Positions 10,830 through 22,992 of a stretch of DNA of 64,000 bases are shown here, one piece after another. The position numbers and the translations under genes were made by a program. The stretch is taken from contig OX336336.1 in assembly GCA_946902875.1 (NCBI GenBank), forward strand, positions 2,636,545 to 2,700,544, read 5' to 3'. The DNA comes from Nematopogon swammerdamellus. Taxonomy: Eukaryota > Arthropoda > Insecta > Lepidoptera > Adelidae. Below the pieces are notes generated by a model, which ran no database searches, had not been told where the DNA came from, and was given only the letters and a program-made list of their open reading frames with translations. Each line of letters opens with the position of its first letter. Position 1 is the stretch's first letter.

Positions 10830-11519
10830 CTGTCCGTGGCCATCGTTAGTCACGTGCGAAAAGATGCAAGGACGTCACACGTCGCACGAGGATTCATATG
10901 GCAAAACAAAAATGCAATTTCGGCGTACTGAGCAATCGAGCGCAGTGCGCGCGTTTATATGGTGAATTTTGTAGTTTTTGTTTGTTTAAAAATGATTATG
11001 ATTTTTTTTTTCAAATAATGCTGCTTCAGTGTCTAGAAAATTAAATTCCCTATACAATGACGTAAATTTTATTCCAAAATAATTATCCAGTATGGAGCTA
11101 GCTCGACATAAGAAATTGAAATAGAATCACATTCAGAAATGTTTTTCATCATGAAAAAATACTGTAAATTTAAAAAGCCTCCTTCAGTGTTTAGTAAATA
11201 TTATATAGTTAAAAAAATGTTTTTCATATTATGTACTTCGTAGAACTAAATTTTTGTTTGAAGTTTTAAAAAATATAACAATTTTCGTTTAATGTCCTAT
11301 AGAATCCTCTTAAAAACAATTATTAATGGTGTGCGCGCACACAATATAAATTTCAAATTACATCCCTGTCACTGGCGAACTTGCGTATCTTTATCATAAT
11401 AAATAAATAAATAATAAATAAATTTATTATCTTTATCATATTTTCTTTATCATTATTATCTTTTTCATATTATCGCGGCCCGTCTCATGTGAATGGTGTG
11501 CATTTATGGATTATTATGC

Positions 11520-11830
11520 GGATGTATTGCTCCAAAAAAATTTACACAAACAAGCTCGATGTATGATTTACATGGGGGGCTAAGGCGGCTTTGTCCCTTA
11601 CAGGTATTTATTCCAGTCGACCTTTGGATGTTTGAAAGTCGTATGTTGTGAAATATAAGTATTTAGTTAGTAGAAAAATACTTGCGTGTGGGAATGTAAA
11701 ATATAATATAATTAATATAAATATAATATACTAAAATAAGCTATATATAAGCACGTACTAGTTAATTAAACATTATACATTTACACATTATACATTAAAT
11801 ATATATACATTCAGGGTAATAGGTATTTTT
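11520..11830 (-). mobile_element. LINE-F 3' UTR
   Basis: 'tatttattccagtcgacctt', 'tggatgtttgaaagtcgtat' and 'acttgcgtgtgggaatgtaa' in the order of the other LINE-F ends. Confidence 0.75.
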
Positions 11831-11867
11831 TTTTGCAAAGAAATAGTGTACAATGCAAACTGTTTTG

Positions 11868-12050
11868 TCAGCCTCAGTACTGCGGTGGTGCTATGGAACG
11901 ACGTCTGATTGTGAACATGCGGGCGCGGTCAGTTCTCGGATGGGTGACCGTTCGACCGTTGAAGCTGACCGTGGTTCCACGCCCATAGGAAAGGGAAAGT
12001 AAAGGGGAAGGGGCCTTTACCCTTACTAGGTGGTAGTGTTCTATCCGTGT
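11868..12050 (+). mobile_element. SINE-A 5' part, diverged
   Basis: 'gtcagcctcagtactgcggt', 'ctcggatgggtgaccgttcg' and 'cgttgaagctgaccgtggtt'; breaks off after 'actaggtggtag'. Confidence 0.75.
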
Positions 12051-12274
12051 GAAGAATTCTTGCGGTCAACTTTTTGTAGATTACAGTGGCAGTTCCACAA
12101 TTTCGATGTGTTTGTACTTACACAATGTGTAGGTGTAAATAGATTCCCTAAAAGCTCGTACACCTGGCGTGCCCTTCATACTGGCGAGTAGAGATGTAGG
12201 TCGCACAGAGCACAGAGCGATCAGAAGTGCTGCGTGGGTTGGGGGTCGTCCTTTAATCACGCGAGGTTCCAACA

Positions 12275-12350
12275 GGGGGGGAGGGGGGGAGTCAAAAATA
12301 TCACGATTGATCACGATGGGGGGGGGGGGGGGGGGGGAAGGGGGGGGGGG
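12275..12350 (+). repeat. G-rich tract
   Basis: Several runs of 7-20 G. ORFs through it are proline or glycine low-complexity. 12360-12900 has no recognised feature. Confidence 0.75.
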
Positions 12351-12904
12351 TATATTGTGACAATTACGTGTATTTTTTTTATTCATATAACGATTTTCAG
12401 AATCAGATGTTATGATATTGGTTTTATTAAGGCATATTATAACGCGGGAGCGAACAGGTTAAACAGATTCTCAAATGTCTTTAAGATATTTTCATTAAAA
12501 AAATACACGTGATGTTAGGGGGAGTAAAACCCCGCAAAAGAGTGGCCTGGAGTGGAGTGACCTCACGTGATAAAGGACGGTCGTCCGTTGTTCGAAGTTC
12601 AAATTATTCAGATTCTAAGGTTATTTTAAGGTAACAAAAATATTGTTTATTTAAAACCATTTTTAAGCCATATCGAATCCGTTTTTCAAATGATAGAATG
12701 CGATCGTGCTAATAAGAATTTAACTAGAGAACGTCTGAACCGATTTACGTGTGGACTTCACCAGTGACACCCAAATCAACAATCACGAAGCATGTTTACG
12801 AAAATCGTTCATATCTCCAATACAGCAGGACCAATTTTTTAATCAAATGCATTGTGTGAAGATTATCCGTCACCGTTCAAGCATCAGAGCAGTAGATCCG
12901 AAAT

Positions 12905-13290
12905 CAGTTTATATAAGCCAACACGGGTGGCTGTGCCGACGGACCAATTGCAATGCAGTGTAATAATAATAAACGATGTTATTATGTGGCTAGTAACTAA
13001 AATACTTGTAATGTACGTATTAAAAAAAAATACCCTGCGAAGTTTCTTGCCGGTTCTTCTTCGTGGGTGTAATCGAACCGGATAGAACAAATTGTGACAA
13101 GTTCGAGTGCAGTTTTAATGTCATATGAATCTTCAATAAATAGGTAATACAACATAGAACAATACAAAATATACAATATACAACAACATACAATATACAA
13201 CAATATACAACAAAATACAATATACATTGGACAGAGCCAAAATCACCTCTCCTCGCGAAACCGCGCTCAGCTAAACGCCGAATCATTGGT
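12905..13290 (-). repeat. LINE-K type 3' scraps on the minus strand
   Basis: 12905-12960 reverse-complements to 'ggtccgtcggcacagccacc', like the LINE tail at 42150-42190; 13020-13140 is the 'accggatagaaca' tail; 13225-13290 contains 'cctcgcgaaaccgcgctcag'. Between them is a CAATATACAA-rich simple repeat (13145-13225). Confidence 0.6.
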
Positions 13291-13587
13291 CAACTCCCTA
13301 CGACTCTATAGCGTTGAGCGGTAGTGCGCATGTGTGCGTGTACAGAGTAGGAAGCAGGGAGACTCCGCGTGCGTGCGCACCATATTATTGGGCATTTAAG
13401 CAATTTGAATGATAACGTTATGTATGACATAAAGTGCTCCTATAGTCGCCACCACGTGCGCTGCGCGATCTAACACTTGTACAAAGATTCACTTAGTGTG
13501 GGTAGGGTCGGGATTATTCTCTGCGTTAATCCAGCCCGGATTGGCACCGCCACACTGAATTTCATAAACTTATACTAATTATAAGAA

Positions 13588-13846
13588 ATACTGTAGGTCC
13601 CTTCCCTCCTAATCTTACTTGGTGGTAGGGTTTAACCCGCCCGGGTTGGTACCACCGCACTGAATGAAACGTCGGTCAAAACGGCTATGTCAATAGTTTG
13701 TGTTTTTCGACCAGTTCAGTGTAGCCGGCACGATCAAAGGGGGAAGCACTGACATGGCACCTAGTTCACCCGGTGTTATGGGCTGACATCACGGACGTTG
13801 TAGGTGATGTAGCCAACCGTGTCAGTTTCCATAAAAAAAAAAAAAC
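13588..13846 (+). mobile_element. SINE-A core and tail
   Basis: Starts at 'actgtaggtcccttccctcc', the core boundary, so the head is missing. Just upstream (about 13495-13560) is a much more diverged core-like stretch. Confidence 0.85.
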
Positions 13847-14039
13847 AATAAACAGAATGACTATTAGAATATTGTATATTGTTGTATATTGTGTGTGTTG
13901 GATATTGTTCTATATTTACTGTTCTGTAATTTAGAATCTCTTCTTAGCGGCCAGCTGAATTTGAATAATAGTCACCGCTCCACCCGAGAGTTCCCGCTGT
14001 TCGAAATTTTGAATATAATTTTCCGCGGGAGTGGAGGGT

Positions 14040-14160
14040 TTATTCAACAACAGTTTTACAGCATTCAATAATAATATATACAGCAATCCTCATGTTTTTC
14101 CGAGACAAAAAAGTAAGTTAAGTTTTTCTCTAAAGTGTCTAGTTTCGGAGATATTAATTT
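14040..14160 (-). repeat. Rep-M fragment
   Basis: Reverse complement of 'gacactttagagaaaaactt' and 'aaaacatgaggattgc' from the copies at 15390-15900 and 43165-43640. Confidence 0.7.
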
Positions 14161-14163
14161 TTG

Positions 14164-14300
14164 CCGGCCTGACAGGTCACCTGTCAGACCGGCATGGCAT
14201 TCGCAACCCCCATGTAGGACCGAATGTCCATGGGCGTCGTTAGACACCTTATGGGTAGCTCGACGGCACATGTCGCGCTCTTTTAAAAAATATATATATT
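14164..14300 (+). mobile_element. LINE-J 3' end, tail-to-tail with the next copy
   Basis: 'gacctgtcag'-type end, 'gaatgtccatgggcgtcgtt' and 'acatgtcgcgctctttt'. It is an inverted copy of 14310-14440. Confidence 0.8.
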
Positions 14301-14309
14301 TTTTTTTTT

Positions 14310-14990
14310 TTATTGACAGCGCGACATATGGCGCCGAGCCATCCATAGGGTGTCTAACGACGCCCATGGACATTCGGTCGTATGCGGGGGTTGCGAATGC
14401 TATGCCGGCCTGACAGGTGCCCATTCACGCCCCTCTTGAAGGACCCGAGACTGTACTTGGGGGGAAATATGTGGGCAGGGAGAGCGTTCCAGAGTTTACC
14501 GGTTCTGTAGAGGAAAGATCTGCAGAATCGATTGGTACGCTTCCGCGATAAGTCCAGCGTGTAGGGATGCAATCCCTGCCCAGTGCGCGTGGTGCGAAGG
14601 TGGAAAGGGGACGGCGGGATCGCATTAAACAGCTCCTCCGAGCACTCCCCATGGAATAAGCGATAGAACACACTTAGGGAGCCGACATCCCTACGGTGTT
14701 GCAGTGGTTTTAGATCGCAGGACACTTCGGGGTCACCCACTAGTCACACGGCTCGACGCTGGATTGAGTCCAGAGGCGCAAGCTGGTATTTGGCAGAGCC
14801 ATCCCACAGGTGCGAGCAGTACTCCAAGCAGGACCTGATCTGCGATTTATACAGAAGCAGCTTTTGGTCCGGCGTGAAGTACCGTCGCACCTTATTGAGT
14901 ACGCCCAGCTTTTTAGAAGCCAGCTTGGCCTTCCCCTCGAATATATCAACATTATTTTATTTAACATTGAAATATATCAACATTGACGAT
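14310..14990 (-). pseudogene. LINE-J ORF2 C-terminus and 3' UTR
   Basis: The minus strand encodes, with one frame break near 14745, LLLYKSQIRSCLEYCSHLWD, DSIQRRAVRL, GDPEVSCDLKPLQHRRDVGS, LSVFYRLFHGECSEELFNAI, RFCRSFLYRTGKLWNALPAH and GSFKRGVNGHLSGRHSIRNP. This is the C-terminal end of a Jockey/CR1-type reverse transcriptase ORF; the catalytic core is missing (5' truncation). Other copies: 8170, 40030, 58253, 61490. Confidence 0.85.
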
Positions 14991-15059
14991 GGCACTAATA
15001 AATAAGATGTGCATATGGGTAATGTAAATAGGCAGAGCAGCGGTCAGATTATTTAGTCC

Positions 15060-15345
15060 TTACCTATAATAAAATCCAACGTCTGCTTTCTGTCTGAGTG
15101 TCTGTCTGTCCGCTTGTCCGCTTACAAGCTGTGCCCGCGGCTCCGCCCGCTCTCATATTTCACTTCCCTGTTAACCTCATAAGCTATTTAGCGTGATAGT
15201 AAGTAGCCTATAGTTGATGGGAGGAATCAAGCTATCCGTAGAATTTTGTTTTATTAAAATCGGTTCAGTGTTTCTCGAGTTATAAGCGGACAGACAGACA
15301 CTCAGACAGAAAGCAGACGTTGGATTTTATTATAGGTAAGGATAA
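15060..15345 (+). mobile_element. Rep-D copies, rearranged
   Basis: A minus-oriented scrap ('acctataataaaatccaacg', 15062) abuts a plus-oriented copy beginning 'caagctgtgcccgcggctcc' at 15125. Confidence 0.7.
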
Positions 15346-15389
15346 TAACAATATTCCTGTATGTTGGCGCTCTAGGGTGTTGTAATGAC

Positions 15390-15900
15390 AACTACATAAA
15401 ATTTTGGAAATGATTATTGGGTTCAATAGTAACAAAAAAGTCAAATAACTTTTTTCTGAATTCCCTTGAAATAAAAAGTTACAGTTTTCATACAAACTAA
15501 TTGATTTATTTAGTGTAAAAGGATCTAATGTTCCGGACAAACGTGAGAATGAAAGGCGCGAGGTGAGTGAGCGAGCAGGCACGAGTGCGCGGAGAGAGTA
15601 GATGCGCGGCGGCGGCGCGACGTGTGTTTTTCGACCCCGACCGTTCCCGCGCCAGCACCCTCCCCACGCGCTCGTCAAATTACACTAGACAAAAACATAC
15701 ATTTCAAAAATTTGTATCTCCGAAACTAGACACTTTAGAAAAAAACTTAACTTACTTTTTTGTCTCGGAAAAACATGAGGATTGCGCTATAACTACACCA
15801 AGTTTGACGCCTGTATGTATTACCGTTTTTAAGATAGAGGATAAACAAAAAACGTTTAAAAGAACGTTTATAACGAACCCTTTTCATTGATACGTCACAT
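15390..15900 (+). repeat. Rep-M copy
   Basis: 'gaaatgattattgggttcaa', 'gttacagttttcatacaaac', 'ctagacactttagaaaaaaa'-type sequence and 'aacatgaggattgcgct', parallel to 43165-43640. A GC-rich insert (15550-15680) differs between the two copies. Confidence 0.75.
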
Positions 15901-16129
15901 GAAAAAAAAAACTTGAAAAAAACTTTTATTTTTTATTTTTTAATTGATCCCCCAAAATTTACCCCAAAATCGAAATTCGTTCAAACTCTACATATGTACA
16001 AAATTTCAACTTTTTTCGTCCAGTATATTTATGAGAAAATAAGCGACAGACAGCCCTCCGTCCACTTGAATCCATTGCATCCATTGACGGATCCTAGTAA
16101 ACTTTTTCCTCCACCTGAGTCCATCATGG

Positions 16130-16735
16130 CAGTCGATTCCTCCTAGTGGATTCTAAGATACTTCAAGGCGCACTTGGATCCTCCAAAGAGTTTTGTACGC
16201 TAATTTAAATTATGTATTCCTAATTTGACGCGAACTGGCCAGTTAAGTGACCACTTAATGATGACGAGACACAATAGTGATCCTATAAGGGATCTTATTT
16301 TTCCTCTTTTGAGGTACGAACGCCAATTCTTCCAGAAGACATTGCCTGACGAAGACACCCGCCGCCTTAGGCTGCCTCTATATCATGGCGGAGTCGCTTA
16401 CACAAGAGTGTCGTGATTTAGCAGCGGCTGCAGCGGACGGGCCGTTCATTATGCAGCACTCCAGCCGCTTCGTTACAAACTCGGTGCGATTAACCGCAGA
16501 TGAATTACTCCCGCTGTTCTGGTTTTTGTATGCAGTTCGTTTAAAGCGCGTTGCATACGATGAAGATACTATAATACATTATTATTATATTTATATTATT
16601 TATTTAATATAGTTTTTTTTTGTACTTGTTAATAAACTATTTTGGATCTTACAACTAATTTATTGACACCGATACATACAAGGAAACAAAAATAAAACTA
16701 ATTAGCATTAAATTATTATTATTTTCGTCCTTTCG
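16130..16735 (+). other. Unassigned stretch with short ORFs
   Basis: Two overlapping short frames (16225-16416 and 16385-16612) are open but show no recognisable domain. The sequence looks more coding-like than its neighbours and might be a gene or transposon relic. Confidence 0.25.
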
Positions 16736-16737
16736 TC

Positions 16738-17056
16738 CTACAACATCCGTAATGTCAGCCCATAACACCGGGTGAGCTAGATGCCATGTCAGTGCTTCCC
16801 GTCGGTCGTGCCGGCTACACTGAACTGGACGGAAAACACGAACTATTTACATAGCCGTTTCGACCGATGTTTCATTCAGTGCGGTGGTACCAATCTGGGC
16901 GGGTTGAACCCTACCACCTAGTAAGATAAGAAGGGAAGGGACCTTCAGTTTTACGTGGAATCCGAACCACGGTCAGCCTCCAATGGTCGAGCGGTCACCC
17001 ATCCAATCAATAGCGGCAGTCGACTGTCTGCACCACTGAGCTATCGAGGCTGTATG
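16738..17056 (-). mobile_element. SINE-A, near full length
   Basis: From the tail ('gtcagcccataacaccgggt') to the head ('ctgcaccactgagctatcga'). The 5S-like part is shortened. 17060-17340 has no recognised feature. Confidence 0.87.
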
Positions 17057-17499
17057 TATGTATGTATTTGTGAAATAAATAAATTTAATTTCAACTTCGC
17101 CTCGTGCACCGCAGACAAATTGGATAGACTAGACCATATTTTGTGGGGCAGTTTCAGATGTCAATTACTCCAGTTTAGAGCTCAGCGATACTCCGCCACA
17201 ATTGCCTCGGCCGCGAATAGCGTAGACGGATGTGGGTCACGGGCGGTTCGGCCAGAAACAAACTATTTTCGTCATTTCAGTTCAGTTCGACTGACCTTAT
17301 CAGCCTTTAAGCATTCGGGCGGCCCCCCACTGTAACGCGACTTATATCGCTATAAAGGATGTTTCAGGATAGGCTTGACAAACTTCAGGAATAGATAGTA
17401 CTCATTATTAGAAGAAATAATCCTTATCACTCAAATCGAAATTCCGTACTTTTGTTTTCATACAAAAATTTGAAATTATTATAAAAACTCAATGTACAG

Positions 17500-18668
17500 G
17501 GAGTATGGGGAGGTGCTGTCTAGGTCTAGGGAGTGCAATGACTTTTTCTTTTGATGTCATTTAAATTTAAGTGTTTGGAATTTACCTACATGCAGTTCAA
17601 TTCTACGTACTAGTTAAAAATTGCATTTTATTTTTATTTTAATTTAATTACAGTTTTTTATTTGCTTATTATAATAATTAATTTAGAGGAAATTGTGTAG
17701 TTTCATATAAAAAATATATAATAATATAATCTTTTTATTTAATAAAGGCGAATGTTAACCCTCCACCAAATCTCGATGAAACGATTTTCACCAAAGTACT
17801 ATAAAATGACCGAATCTGGGAAAAAGTTTCAGAGCTTTTCGTTTTCATGGACCCCTTTCGAACCCTGAAGTTAAGAAACCCTATCCTGAAACATGTAGCT
17901 GTATACAGCATGTCGCTAGCTCAACAGTACGAAGTATATATGCAGTACCGTGAAGCATAACTATACACAGTAGCAGAAGACGTTACCGTAAAGTATAACT
18001 GTACAGGGTGTGTCAGGATAGGGTTTCGTAATTTCATCGTTCGAAAGGAATATGCACCATATTTTAAGACGAAAAACTCTGAAACTTTTAATCAGATTCC
18101 GTCATTTTATTGTACTTTTTCGTAAAAATCATTTCATCAAGATTCGGTGGACGGTTAATCCTACGCGACGACGAGAGCAGCGGGGGTTGCGTAGAATTGA
18201 ACTGCATGTAGGTAAATTCCAAGCACTGAAAGTTCAATGACATCAAAAGAAAAAGTTAAATTACAAATTTAAAAAACCCCCGACCCTTAAAAAGCAAAAA
18301 ATAATTTCCGTTTACTTACTTAAAGGAGTCGGGAGACCGCTAAGTAAATTCCCGCGCAGCTCTGAGTTTTATATTTTATTTACTTAGCGGTCCCCCGACT
18401 CCTTTAAGTAAGTAAACGGAAATTATTTTTTGCTTTTTAAGGGTCGGGGGTTTTTTAAATTTGTAATTTAACTTTTATTTCAAGCTTTTTAAAAGAAACC
18501 GCATGAAAATCGGTCCACTTTTTAAGATAATAATTTTTTTTATTACTTAATTACTTGATTACTTGATTACAAACATAGCTAAGAACCATCCCGATTAAAC
18601 AAGCTTCCTAATAAAAAAAACCGCATCCAAATCGGTCCATCCGTTTGGGAGCTACGATGCCACAGACA

Positions 18669-18707
<39 letters not shown>

Positions 18708-18800
18708 AACTTATAACACCCCTCCGTTTTTTGCGTCGGGGGTTAAAAAGGGAACTGGACTAGGTCATTGAACTCCCTAGACCTAGACAGAACTGTTGCC
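17500..18800. repeat. Rep-L inverted pair, one copy split by Rep-H
   Basis: 17505-17895 and 18005-18256 plus 18765-18800 are inverted copies ('gaatttacctacatgcagtt' / 'aactgcatgtaggtaaattc'; 'tctaggtctagggagt' / 'actccctagacctaga'). The right copy is interrupted after 'catcaaaagaaaaagt' by Rep-H. Confidence 0.8.
18256..18749 (+). mobile_element. Rep-H foldback element with (CA)n
   Basis: Inverted arms 18259-18348 and 18377-18467 ('acttaaaggagtcggg' / 'cccgactcctttaagt'), then 'aatcggtccatccgtttggg', a (CA)n tract and the end 'gtcgggggttaaaaa'. Matches 45000-45495 closely and 24015-24540 more distantly. Confidence 0.88.
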
Positions 18801-19094
18801 AAATCTCTCCAGACTCACTGTCCATCGAGTTTTTATTAAAATTTCCAATATTTTGCATGACATTTTTGTATGATTCGTGGGGTCAATGGGGGAAAAAATG
18901 TGTACGATAATTTTTCTGAATTCAGCCTGAATAAAACAGTTTCCTTACAAAGTAATTCACGAATTTAATGTAAAAGCATTCTAATGTTCTAATGCTATCT
19001 GACAACGTTTAGTGCACGTGCACAGTACGCTAGTTTTTCGTGCGACTTGACTTTATCTTAAATGCGGTAATATAATAAAATGAAAAAATAAATG

Positions 19095-19425
19095 TACCGT
19101 GTGGGGCCTGTACGTAAAATTAATAGCCCTACTGCATCTCTCCCCATGCATGTCTTCAAAGGCGACTAAGGGATAAGGGCAAGATGCCGTGCTAAAGGGC
19201 GACAGGCTCGCCACCCCTCACCCCGGCACGGTACTTCCACCGAGTCATGCAGCAGGTGGGTCTTCCTTCGTGCCTTACACGCTACTTGATAGATATCTTG
19301 TCCGAATACTGTGCGAAACGTGGTGGTCGGTGTTGTGCTGTAATTTACTAGACTTCTTGCAGCACAACACCAATTATTCTGCTTACCCGGATTGTCGGGA
19401 TTCAGCGTGTGTGAAATGATATTGA
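19095..19425 (-). repeat. Rep-C, full copy
   Basis: Starts 'taccgtgtggggcctgtacg' and ends 'ttgtcgggattcagcgtgtg', the reverse of the copy at 47990. No credible ORF. 19430-19810 unassigned. Confidence 0.8.
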
Positions 19426-19810
19426 TGAAAAAATTCATGTAAAATTTTTCCTTCATTCAGAATCTATTCTGAAATATTCGTCCACTAACTCCCCTAAGCC
19501 AAACACCTTGTACATTCCGATAGCGATATATGAATAATAAATTAGCTCATGATTTATATGTAAAATTAAATTCGAGACACACTGTAGTGTTCAGCTTGTT
19601 AGATTTATCAATAAATTAAGTGTGGACATGAAACGCGCAGCGCGCTTGCGCTATAGCCTCACCCGGTTAGTGTCACGACTAATTATGAGGGCACCATAAA
19701 GTTCGTAGTTAAATTTAGAAAGCACTTTCCGGAAGCCGTCCAACTCGAAATATCACTATCTGGAAATCTATAAAGCACTGTAGCACTATTCATAGGTTTC
19801 TATAATTCAA

Positions 19811-20045
19811 TGCTGTAACCAAGAACGTTAGAAGAGGTTGGATGTTGGACTGTACAATGCTTATATGAGAACCAGCGTCGCCGAGCTCTGCGGGTAGCGG
19901 AGGGGACGGCGCGCGCTCTGATTGGGTGGTATCGGGTTGTATCGCGCTCTGATTGGGTGGTAACGAATGTTATTGGTACGTTTTTACAAATATCGTGTTA
20001 CGCTGGCGCTGGGAAGGTCCGACGTCCCTACCTCTAACGTTTCTG
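19811..20045. mobile_element. Probable short TIR element
   Basis: 'ccaagaacgttagaagaggt' and 'acctctaacgtttctgg' are imperfect inverted ends about 32 bp long. Inside, 'cgctctgattgggtggta' occurs twice. Confidence 0.6.
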
Positions 20046-20189
20046 GCTCTAACTCTGGTCAATAGTTTCGATTATTTTAATAGTATTTAGTACAAAAGTC
20101 GCCCTGAGGAGGGTATACCTCATCCAAAGATTTATAAAGATAGATAAAGCATAGTCTAACATTTTTTTTATAGACAGCAGGCGCGGTTG

Positions 20190-20713
20190 TCTGTGCCCAA
20201 TACTTCAACGGAAGATCAGACACAGCCAATAACACCATTCCTCGCGAAACCACGCTCAGAGAGGCGCCAACCGGCTATGAGGCGGACAAAAAGGTTGTCG
20301 TCTAATTTATTGACACGCCTTTTGAAGAGTCCCAGGTTATAGGTGGTGGGGAACACACTCACCGGAAGACGGTTCCTTATTTTCGCCGTTCGACACAGGA
20401 ACGATTTCGAAAAACGATGTATTCTTAGTAGTTGGGTGTCAACAACATAATATGGATGTTCCGAGCGAGTCCGGCGGGTGTGGCGGAGACGGATGGGGGC
20501 TGAAGGGATGAGGGAAGCCAATTCATCAGAGCAACGCCCATGGTAGTACCTATAGAACAGGCTAAGAGAACCGATTGTTCGCCAGTGGCCCAATGATTCA
20601 AGTCCCTCCGTGAGCTTGAGATCACCAATTAGACGGATAGCGCGACGCTGGATGGAGTCCAAGGACGCCAATAATAATAAACATAGCGCGCTACAGACAA
20701 TGCATGTCACCAA
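20190..20713 (-). pseudogene. LINE-K ORF2 C-terminus
   Basis: Open minus frame with SLDSIQRRAIRLIGDLKLTE, GSLSLFYRYYHGRCSDELAS, RIHRFSKSFLCRTAKIRNRL and YNLGLFKRRVNKL. Related to LINE-J but a distinct family; a plus-strand relative is at 41780-42195. 5' truncated. Confidence 0.82.
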
Positions 20714-20714
20714 T

Positions 20715-21430
20715 GAAAGGGCGGCAACTTCGCATCAGACGCAGCGCCACGCGCGTATTGAGAGGTCGTTCCACGGAACTTTTAATCTGGGTGTATTCAA
20801 ACGTCCGCGTCGTATTGAATTAAGACGATTAATTAAATTAAGACTGCCGCCGATCGCTGCTCTATGCGTGACTTTCATTCGCATCCTTAACCCTCCGGTC
20901 CGCCCCCGCTTCCGCCGTCCACGGTCCACCCATTTCCGCACCCCGTTCAACGCTCCTTCGACAACAGCCAGGCGCAGTTCACAACTGCTGCGGCCGCCTA
21001 CAAACACCGCACTGCAGCGAACGGTGTGCTAGCCTAGCGCCAGATAGCCGCATCTGGCGCTAGCTAACAACAGCGGCACAAACTTGAACAGGGCTTGATA
21101 AACTGCTGCTACATCGGGAACAACAGTGGCATCTCGTAGAGAACAGTCGCTTAAGGCCGTGACAAATGCCAACGACCTTGAGCATTCGAGAATTTCTTTC
21201 AAATTCTTTTAGTTTATGCAACGAATTAAAAAGTAGAATGTCGTTGAGTTTATGTACCACTTTTTATAAACCTCTAAATAGACTATCGATAAAAACTAAA
21301 ATAAAAATAGGTACTTACGTAAGCAAATATAGGTAAATAGGTGCATTTAGGTACGTATGGTTATTTACGTCGATAATTTCGTGTAGGCGTTTTTTGTTTT
21401 TTATTTTTATCTCCTGTCGTGATTACAGAT
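20715..21430. other. Unassigned stretch with a small hairpin
   Basis: A C-rich part (20880-21010) gives low-complexity ORFs on both strands. 'agcgccagatagccgcatct' at 21036 starts a short palindrome ending 'ctggcgct'. 21430-21500 is a minus SINE-B scrap. Confidence 0.4.
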
Positions 21431-21799
21431 GGGATGGGAATAGAGGAGAACACAACCGAGGCTGCTATGCGGCCATCTTACATCCAGCAAAATGAGGAAG
21501 GTGGCGCAAATACAAAAAAATAATTTATTATTATTATTTGCAGGCACAGTGAGTCATCAAAGTTTGACGATCTTTTTCAATTCGTTTCAAGAGTAACCAT
21601 AACAAACAGTTTTTTTTAAATATTTTTTGTCATTGTTTATCAAGAGAACATACATACATGTATTCTCCATCTACCACGGTAATTCTACGTTTAAAGAACA
21701 GCGGCAGGAGAGCGAAGCGAATCATCCCCCAGATTTTTTTTTCTAAATAAATATTATATTTCTTTCTTTTAATATCTTTTGACGTTTCTACGATTTGTA

Positions 21800-22150
21800 A
21801 ATTCAGTCAGTCAGTCAGTCGGCGTGTAAGCGTCCACTGCTGGACATACGCCTCTCCAATTTTCCTGCAGCCCTCCCGGCCTTCAGCGGTACGGAACCAC
21901 TGCTTTCCGCCGACGTACTTGATGTCGTCGTCCCACCTGGCGGGTGGTCTTCCCACACTCCGTCGCCAGTGTAGGACACGGTTACTCTAACAACGGTCGT
22001 CGTCTCTTCGGCTGACGTGCCCAGTCAACTGTCACTTGAGCTTAGCCACCCGGTGTCCAATATCGACTACTTTGATGCGTCGGCGGATTGCTTCGTTATA
22101 CGCACCATATCACGTAGCGATATTCCCAGCATGGCATTAAGTAATAGTTA
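21800..22150 (-). pseudogene. RTE-like LINE C-terminal fragment
   Basis: The minus strand reads MLGISLRD, VAKLKWQLTGHVSRRDDDR, RRSVGRPPARWDDDIKYVGG and IGEAYVQQWT with an in-frame stop. KLKWQ.GH, GRPP.RW.DD and QQWT endings are typical of RTE-type LINEs. A shorter relative of such an end lies at 41214-41320. 22150-22860 unassigned. Confidence 0.8.
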
Positions 22151-22861
22151 CTTACAAATAAATAACCCGCTCACGGTGTTCGTAACAGTCTTGTCACCCG
22201 CCTGATAGGTGCTCAAAACAGGATGAAAGTTGATTTTATTTTTACAAAAGTTGTCCAATTTGTTCAACTGGTTGAACAAATAGTTGAACATATTGGAATT
22301 CATAGCAGCCTAATTGGTAGCTACCCCTTACGCAGAGTTTGCTTTGTCACGGTGCGCCAGTGCAGGAAATACAGAGCGCCCCGTCCTAAACAGTACGCCA
22401 AGCTTTCTTTTATTGTAACTACCGACAAGTAAAGATTAAATTAAGTGGTACTTTCATTGATGCTTTATAGTTCAATTCGCTCCCTAGCCGGATGCGAGCG
22501 ATATTTCAATTGACACCCGTATTGAGAAATTGTACTACCGCTTCTGACCAAAGTCTCTGTTTACTTAACGCGCGCGTTACCACAGAGTTAACCAACTAAG
22601 CATGTCATCTGCGTTATATTTATCTAACGGGTAGGAATAACTTTATGACACAAATGCGAGCGTGATTTCGCGTAGAGTGGTGTTGTTGGCTGTGTCTCAG
22701 CTTCAATTGTACTCTTGGGCACAACCACAACAACAAATTGTATTTTCCGTTCAGCCCCTGTACCGGCGTCAGAAGGCGTTCGGTGAGGCATCCGGCCCGG
22801 CTATTGGTTGAAATATGCGAGTATTTGTGTCAGTTAGCGAGTGAGTTAACGCCGGTAGTCG

Positions 22862-22992
22862 GTCAGTTCAGTGTAGCCGGCACGACCGAAGGGAAGCACT
22901 GACACGGCACCTAGTGCACCCGGTGTTGTGGGCTGACATCACGGATGTTGTAGGTGATGTAGCCAACCTTGTCAGTTTCCATAAAAAAAAAA
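22862..22992 (+). mobile_element. SINE-A 3' part
   Basis: 'cagttcagtgtagccggcac' to 'gtcagtttccataaaaaaaa'. Confidence 0.85.

Noticed and set aside
12081..12386. Proline/glycine-rich ORFs on both strands
   Set aside because: Translation of G tracts; no coding signature.
14065..14424. 119-residue ORF on the minus strand
   Set aside because: It crosses the junction of two inverted LINE-J tails and an A/T tract, so it is accidental.
16225..16612. Two overlapping ORFs as a gene
   Set aside because: No domain, no splice pattern, adjacent to a SINE; kept only as an unassigned stretch.
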